A stretch of DNA of 64,000 nucleotides, taken from Dietzia lutea. Lineage in GTDB: Bacteria > Actinomycetota > Actinomycetes > Mycobacteriales > Mycobacteriaceae. The translations under genes were made by a program, and so were the position numbers. This document shows, in pieces, positions 60,510-64,000 of the stretch (its first letter is position 1; every line of letters starts with the position of its first letter). Location of the stretch: assembly GCF_003096075.1 (NCBI RefSeq), contig NZ_CP015449.1, positions 1,791,001 through 1,855,000 of the forward strand, written 5' to 3'. Under the pieces are notes generated by a model. That model was given only the letters and a program-made list of their open reading frames with translations, did no database searches and was not told where the DNA came from.

Positions 60510-61856
60510 TCAGTCGCGGATGATCCGGCGGAGCTTGTCGACCCGGGCGGACAGTTCGCGTTCGTGCCCGTGCGGCCCGGGCTCGTAGTAATCCCGCCCC
60601 ACCAGCTCGTCGGGCGGGTACTGCTGCGCCACGACCCCCGGCGCCGCGTTGTGCGGGTACCGGTAGCCCACCCCGTTGCCGAGCCCCTTGGCCCCGGCGT
60701 AGTGGCCGTCCCGCAGGTGCTTGGGCACCTCCCCGACGCCGCCAGCGCGGACGTCGGACATGGCGGCGTCGATGGCCGCGATCACGGCCTTGGACTTGGG
60801 GGCGGTCGCGAGGTGGATGGTGGCCTGGGCCAGCGCGAGCCGGCACTCCGGCATGCCGACCTTCTGGACGATCTCCGCCGCCGCGCTCGCGGACAGCAGC
60901 GCGGTCGGGTCGGCCATGCCGATGTCCTCGCTCGCGTGCACCATGAGCCGCCGGGCGATGAAGCGCGGGTCCTCCCCCGCGACCAGCATGCGCGCCAGGT
61001 AGTGCAGCGCCGCGTCTACGTCGGACCCCCGGATGGACTTGATGAACGCGCTCGTGACGTCGTAGTGCTGATCGCCGTCACGGTCGTAGCGCACGGGCGC
61101 CGCGTCCAGGCTGAGCTCGACGATCTCCGGCGTCACGACGCCGTCTTCGGCGGCCCCGGCCGCGGCCTCCAGGATTGTCAGACTGCGCCGTGCGTCCCCG
61201 CCCGAGAGCCGGACGATGTCCTCCGCCGCGGCGTCGGTGAGCTCGACCCGGCCCGCCAGCCCCCGCTCGTCGGAGACCGCGCGGCGCAGCACGGCGGCCA
61301 CCCCGGCGTCGTCGAGACCCTGCAGTTCGGCGATGAGCGACCGGCTCAGCAGCGGGGCGATCACCGAGAAATGCGGGTTCTCCGTGGTCGCGGCCACCAG
61401 CAGGACGATGCCGTTCTCCACCGCCGCCAGCAGGGCGTCCTGCTGGCTCTTGGAGAACCGGTGCACCTCGTCGATGAACAGGACCGTGCGCTGACCGTGG
61501 ACCTGCCGGGTGCGGGCGTCGTCGATCACCGCGCGGACGTCCTTGACCCCGGCGCTGAGCGCCGACAGGGCGACGAAATGCCGACCCGACGTGCTGGCCA
61601 CCAGATTGGCCAGCGTCGTCTTGCCGGTCCCCGGAGGGCCGTAGAGGATCACCGACGAGCCCCCGCGCCCCTCCACCAGCCGCCGCAGCGGCGAGTTGGG
61701 GCGCAGCAGGTGCTCCTGGCCGATCACCTCGTCCAGCGTCCGCGGTCGCATCCGGACCGCCAACGGGGCGCCCGGGTCCACGGACGACGACGCCGGAGGA
61801 ACGGGCCCGGCGCCGCCCGCGTCCCCGGCGGCGAACAGCCCAGCGTCTTCTGTCAC
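60510..61856 (-). CDS. rarA: RarA/MgsA-type replication-associated AAA+ ATPase
   Basis: 448 residues. Walker [16 protein letters not shown] near residue 75, Walker [16 protein letters not shown], sensor [11 protein letters not shown], then the C-terminal tetramerisation region with [11 protein letters not shown] and [14 protein letters not shown]. It acts at stalled replication forks. GTG 61856 is preceded at 7 nt by TAGCCT, a leaderless start; about 35 Ala/Pro-rich residues precede the core. Confidence 0.94.
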   Translation of the reverse strand: MTEDAGLFAAGDAGGAGPVPPASSSVDPGAPLAVRMRPRTLDEVIGQEHLLRPNSPLRRLVEGRGGSSVILYGPPGTGKTTLANLVASTSGRHFVALSALSAGVKDVRAVIDDARTRQVHGQRTVLFIDEVHRFSKSQQDALLAAVENGIVLLVAATTENPHFSVIAPLLSRSLIAELQGLDDAGVAAVLRRAVSDERGLAGRVELTDAAAEDIVRLSGGDARRSLTILEAAAGAAEDGVVTPEIVELSLDAAPVRYDRDGDQHYDVTSAFIKSIRGSDVDAALHYLARMLVAGEDPRFIARRLMVHASEDIGMADPTALLSASAAAEIVQKVGMPECRLALAQATIHLATAPKSKAVIAAIDAAMSDVRAGGVGEVPKHLRDGHYAGAKGLGNGVGYRYPHNAAPGVVAQQYPPDELVGRDYYEPGPHGHERELSARVDKLRRIIRD

Positions 61857-61863
61857 GCCCCCC

Positions 61864-61869
61864 AGGCTA
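61864..61869 (-). promoter_or_regulatory. Leaderless -10 element for rarA
   Basis: TAGCCT on the minus strand, 7 nt, then GTG 61856. No ribosome site. The rest of the 192-bp divergent gap (61857-62048) holds short CCAC-rich repeats near 62001-62032 and the ribosome site of the next gene. Confidence 0.6.
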
Positions 61870-62048
61870 CCGGCGGGCCCCGACAGCGAACCCCCAGGTG
61901 AACATCCGGCGACGGATCCGCGGAAGTGACCGCGGCCCTCGTCGTCGTCGGGTTGTCTGGAGGCCAGGTGCGCCACCTCCCCGGCGGGGGCGCGCCGCCG
62001 CCACACCACGCCACCACCCCACGCCACGACCCCCGGAGGGCCCACCCG

Positions 62049-63353
62049 ATGTGCCGCGACGACCACCCCACCCACGGCCCCACGCTCACCCGCCGCGAGG
62101 CGCTCGCCGGCGCTGGGAGGGTCGCCGCCGCCGGCGCGGTCGGGGTGACCCTCCTCGCCGAACCGGCGCGCGTGTGGGCTGACCCGGTGCGCCCGGTGGC
62201 CGACGACCTCGACGTCTACGTGATCGTCACCGACGGCATGCGACCGGACGAACTGGGCGCCGCGCAGGCGCCGACACTGCACCGCTGGGCCGCCGAGGGG
62301 ACGCGGTTCACCGACGCCTCGTCGATCATGATCGCCGAGACCCTGCCCAACCACGCCGCGATGGTCACCGGCGTCCTCCCCCACCGCAACGGGGTGCCCG
62401 CCAACGCGATCTGGGACCGGGCCGCGGGCACGGACCGCACGCTCGACCGGCCCGACGACCTGCGCGCACCGACGGTCCTCGACCGGATCCGCACCGAGGC
62501 CGGCCTCACCACCGCGAGCGTGCTGAGCAAGGACTACCTGCACGGGCTGTTCAGCGGGCGCGCCAGCGTGCAGTGGGCGCCGTTCCCGCTCGTGCCGATC
62601 ACCGACCACTCGCTGGACTGGTTCACCGTCGAGGCGCTCAAGCGGACCATCACCGACCACGCGCCGCGGATGACTTTCGTCAACCTCGGGGACATGGACC
62701 GCTTCGGCCACATGGACCTGTCGGGCACCTCGCTGCGACTCGCCCGCAACCAGGCGGTCTTCAACTCCGACCACAAGCTCTGGGACCTCGAGCAGTTCCT
62801 GCGCGCCACCGGGCGCTGGGAACGCTCGGTGCTCATCGTCCTGGCCGACCACGGGATGGACTGGTCCGAGCCCCTGCGACTCATCAGTGCGGCCGGCGCG
62901 ATCGACGCCGACCCGGTGCTGCGCGGGCGGTTCGGGATCGCCCAGAACGGAGGCGCCGACACGTTCACCCACCTCGGCCCCGCGGCGGAGCGCGACGCCT
63001 CGCTCGCGCGACTGCGCGAGGTGATCGGCGGGCTGCCCGGCGTCCACCGCCTCTACGATCCGGCCGAGCTGTCACTGGGCGAGCGCGGCGGAGACCTCGT
63101 GGCGACGTGTCACCCCGGGTGGAGGTTCTCCGACCCCACCCCGTTCTCCAACCCGATCCCCGGGAACCACGGCCACGAGGTCACGCTGGGCATCCCGTTC
63201 TTCATCGGCGGCGGCCACCGGATCGTGCGGCGCGGCGCCGTGGTCGACCGGCCCGTGCGCACGCTCGACGTGGCACCGACCGTGGCGAGGCTGTTCGGCC
63301 TCGACCACGGCGGGATGGACGGGCGGCCCGCGCTCGAGGCGTTCCACCTCTGA
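62049..63353 (+). CDS. Tat-exported alkaline-phosphatase-superfamily phosphodiesterase
   Basis: 434 residues. A twin-arginine signal ([11 protein letters not shown], then a hydrophobic stretch and VWA before DP, about residues 11-45) marks export. The metal site is complete: [12 protein letters not shown], the nucleophile region [32 protein letters not shown] and [11 protein letters not shown]. This is a type I phosphodiesterase/nucleotide pyrophosphatase fold; the substrate is unknown. I start at 62049 because GGAGGG lies 8 nt upstream and this gives a normal Tat signal; an ATG at 61926 would add a Pro/His-rich extension. Confidence 0.88.
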   Translation: MCRDDHPTHGPTLTRREALAGAGRVAAAGAVGVTLLAEPARVWADPVRPVADDLDVYVIVTDGMRPDELGAAQAPTLHRWAAEGTRFTDASSIMIAETLPNHAAMVTGVLPHRNGVPANAIWDRAAGTDRTLDRPDDLRAPTVLDRIRTEAGLTTASVLSKDYLHGLFSGRASVQWAPFPLVPITDHSLDWFTVEALKRTITDHAPRMTFVNLGDMDRFGHMDLSGTSLRLARNQAVFNSDHKLWDLEQFLRATGRWERSVLIVLADHGMDWSEPLRLISAAGAIDADPVLRGRFGIAQNGGADTFTHLGPAAERDASLARLREVIGGLPGVHRLYDPAELSLGERGGDLVATCHPGWRFSDPTPFSNPIPGNHGHEVTLGIPFFIGGGHRIVRRGAVVDRPVRTLDVAPTVARLFGLDHGGMDGRPALEAFHL

Positions 63354-63390
63354 CGCGGGCCGCGGACGGCCGCGGTACGGGACCGCGTAC

Positions 63391-63440
63391 GGGTCGGGCC
63401 CGCGGCACGGCCGGAGGCGACCACGCCGCGGGCCCGATCC
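63391..63440. terminator. Hairpin terminator between convergent genes
   Basis: 12-bp perfect stem TCGGGCCCGCGG (63394-63405) with CCGCGGGCCCGA (63426-63437), extendable by three pairs including one G-T, and a 20-nt loop. It serves the phosphodiesterase gene and aspS. Confidence 0.75.
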
Positions 63441-63452
63441 CGCGCTCGACGA

Positions 63453-64000
63453 CTACTGCGCCGGGGCCTCCGCGGACGGGGCGGACTGGCCGCGCTGCAC
63501 GGGCTTGGCGTCGATGCCGGACTCCTTGCGCTGCTGCGCGGTGATCGGCGCCGGCGCATCGGTCAGCGGGTCGACGCCGCCGCCGGACTTGGGGAACGCG
63601 ATGACGTCGCGGATCGACTCGGTCCCGGCCAGCAGAGCGCAGATGCGGTCCCAGCCGAACGCGATGCCGCCGTGCGGCGGGGCGCCGTAGGAGAAGGCGT
63701 CGAGCAGGAAGCCGAACTTCTCCTGCGCCTCCTCGGCCGAGATGCCCATGACGCCGAACACCCGCTCCTGGACGTCCTTGCGGTGGATACGGATCGACCC
63801 GCCGCCGATCTCGTTGCCGTTGCAGACGATGTCGTAGGCGTACGCCAGCGCCGAGCCGGGATCGGTGTCGAAGGTGTCCAGGTGCTCGGGCTTGGGCGAG
63901 GTGAACGCGTGGTGTACGGCGGTCCACGCGCCCGAGCCCACGGCCACGTCGCCGGCGGCCGTGGCGTCGTCGGCCGGCTCGAACATCGGGGCGTCGACGA
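63453..64000 (-). CDS. aspS: Aspartyl-tRNA synthetase (C-terminal part, truncated by window edge)
   Basis: Last 182 codons of Asp[32 protein letters not shown] and the class II motif 3 [16 protein letters not shown] bind ATP and aspartate. The protein ends in an Ala/Pro-rich tail after [10 protein letters not shown]. The start lies right of the window. Confidence 0.96.
   Translation of the reverse strand, partial: VDAPMFEPADDATAAGDVAVGSGAWTAVHHAFTSPKPEHLDTFDTDPGSALAYAYDIVCNGNEIGGGSIRIHRKDVQERVFGVMGISAEEAQEKFGFLLDAFSYGAPPHGGIAFGWDRICALLAGTESIRDVIAFPKSGGGVDPLTDAPAPITAQQRKESGIDAKPVQRGQSAPSAEAPAQ

Noticed and set aside
60351-60512. Functional read-through of the rarA TGA stop
   Set aside because: RarA already has its usual length and end, and the codon signature starts only at the later GTG.

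Overview
The window is a high-GC actinobacterial chromosome segment (roughly 70 % GC judged by eye, with GC-rich third codon positions). Content and gene order place it in the mycolic-acid-bearing Mycobacteriales: a lipomannan mannosyltransferase (mptB) beside sufR-sufB-sufD, the tkt-tal-zwf-opcA-pgl block, gap-pgk-tpiA-secG, whiA-yvcK-rapZ-uvrC, rib genes, the pyrR-to-rpoZ block with the actinobacterial integration host factor mihF, and nusB-efp-pepQ-aro-mltG-ruvX-alaS-rarA-aspS. A Dietzia-like or related genus fits, but the genus is an inference. I see almost only housekeeping genes: no phage, IS element, CRISPR array, rRNA or tRNA, and no obvious undescribed multi-gene system. The points of interest are mostly regulatory or concern small or low-complexity proteins.

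Layout. 1-2425 (minus): sufR-sufB-sufD, Fe-S cluster assembly; sufD runs off the left edge. 2582-6951 (plus): mptB, a two-gene ABC exporter and heme A synthase ctaA. 7138-8667 (minus): a 509-residue low-complexity protein of unknown function. Then qor (plus) and heme O synthase ctaB (minus). 10964-17457 (plus): pentose phosphate operon tkt-tal-zwf-opcA-pgl. 17645-21215 (minus): gap-pgk-tpiA-secG. 21337-28573 (minus): ribBA-ribH-PH protein-uvrC-rapZ-yvcK-whiA. 28648-31072 (minus): rpe-ribD-ribE. 31097-36286 (minus): priA, def-fmt-rsmB. 36332-39165: metK, coaBC, rpoZ. 39231-40164: gmk, mihF. 40589-49405: pyrR-pyrB-pyrC-membrane protein-carA-carB-pyrF, complete de novo UMP synthesis apart from pyrD/pyrE. 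49475-60069: alaS-ruvX, mltG-aroE, aroC-aroK-aroB-pepQ-efp-nusB. 60510-61856: rarA. 62049-63353 (plus): a Tat-exported phosphodiesterase. 63453-64000: 3' part of aspS.

How it fits together. ctaA and ctaB supply heme A for cytochrome oxidase. The pentose phosphate genes supply NADPH, ribose and erythrose-4-phosphate; the latter feeds the aro genes and ribulose-5-phosphate feeds riboflavin synthesis next to rpe. Carbamoyl phosphate and pyrimidine genes form one translationally coupled chain, headed by an RNA hairpin that fits a PyrR target. gmk, rpoZ and mihF link nucleotide supply to transcription and nucleoid structure.

Regulation visible in sequence. Six genes or operons start exactly 7-8 nt after a TANNNT-like -10 hexamer, the hallmark of leaderless transcription (ABC operon, ctaA, the 509-residue protein, qor, rpe, rarA). 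Many gene junctions are ATGA, GTGA or TGATG overlaps. GC-rich hairpins close convergent junctions at 7101-7130, 17579-17616 and 63391-63440. Starts were chosen by Shine-Dalgarno spacing, overlap geometry, leaderless geometry or family N-termini, as stated in each entry.
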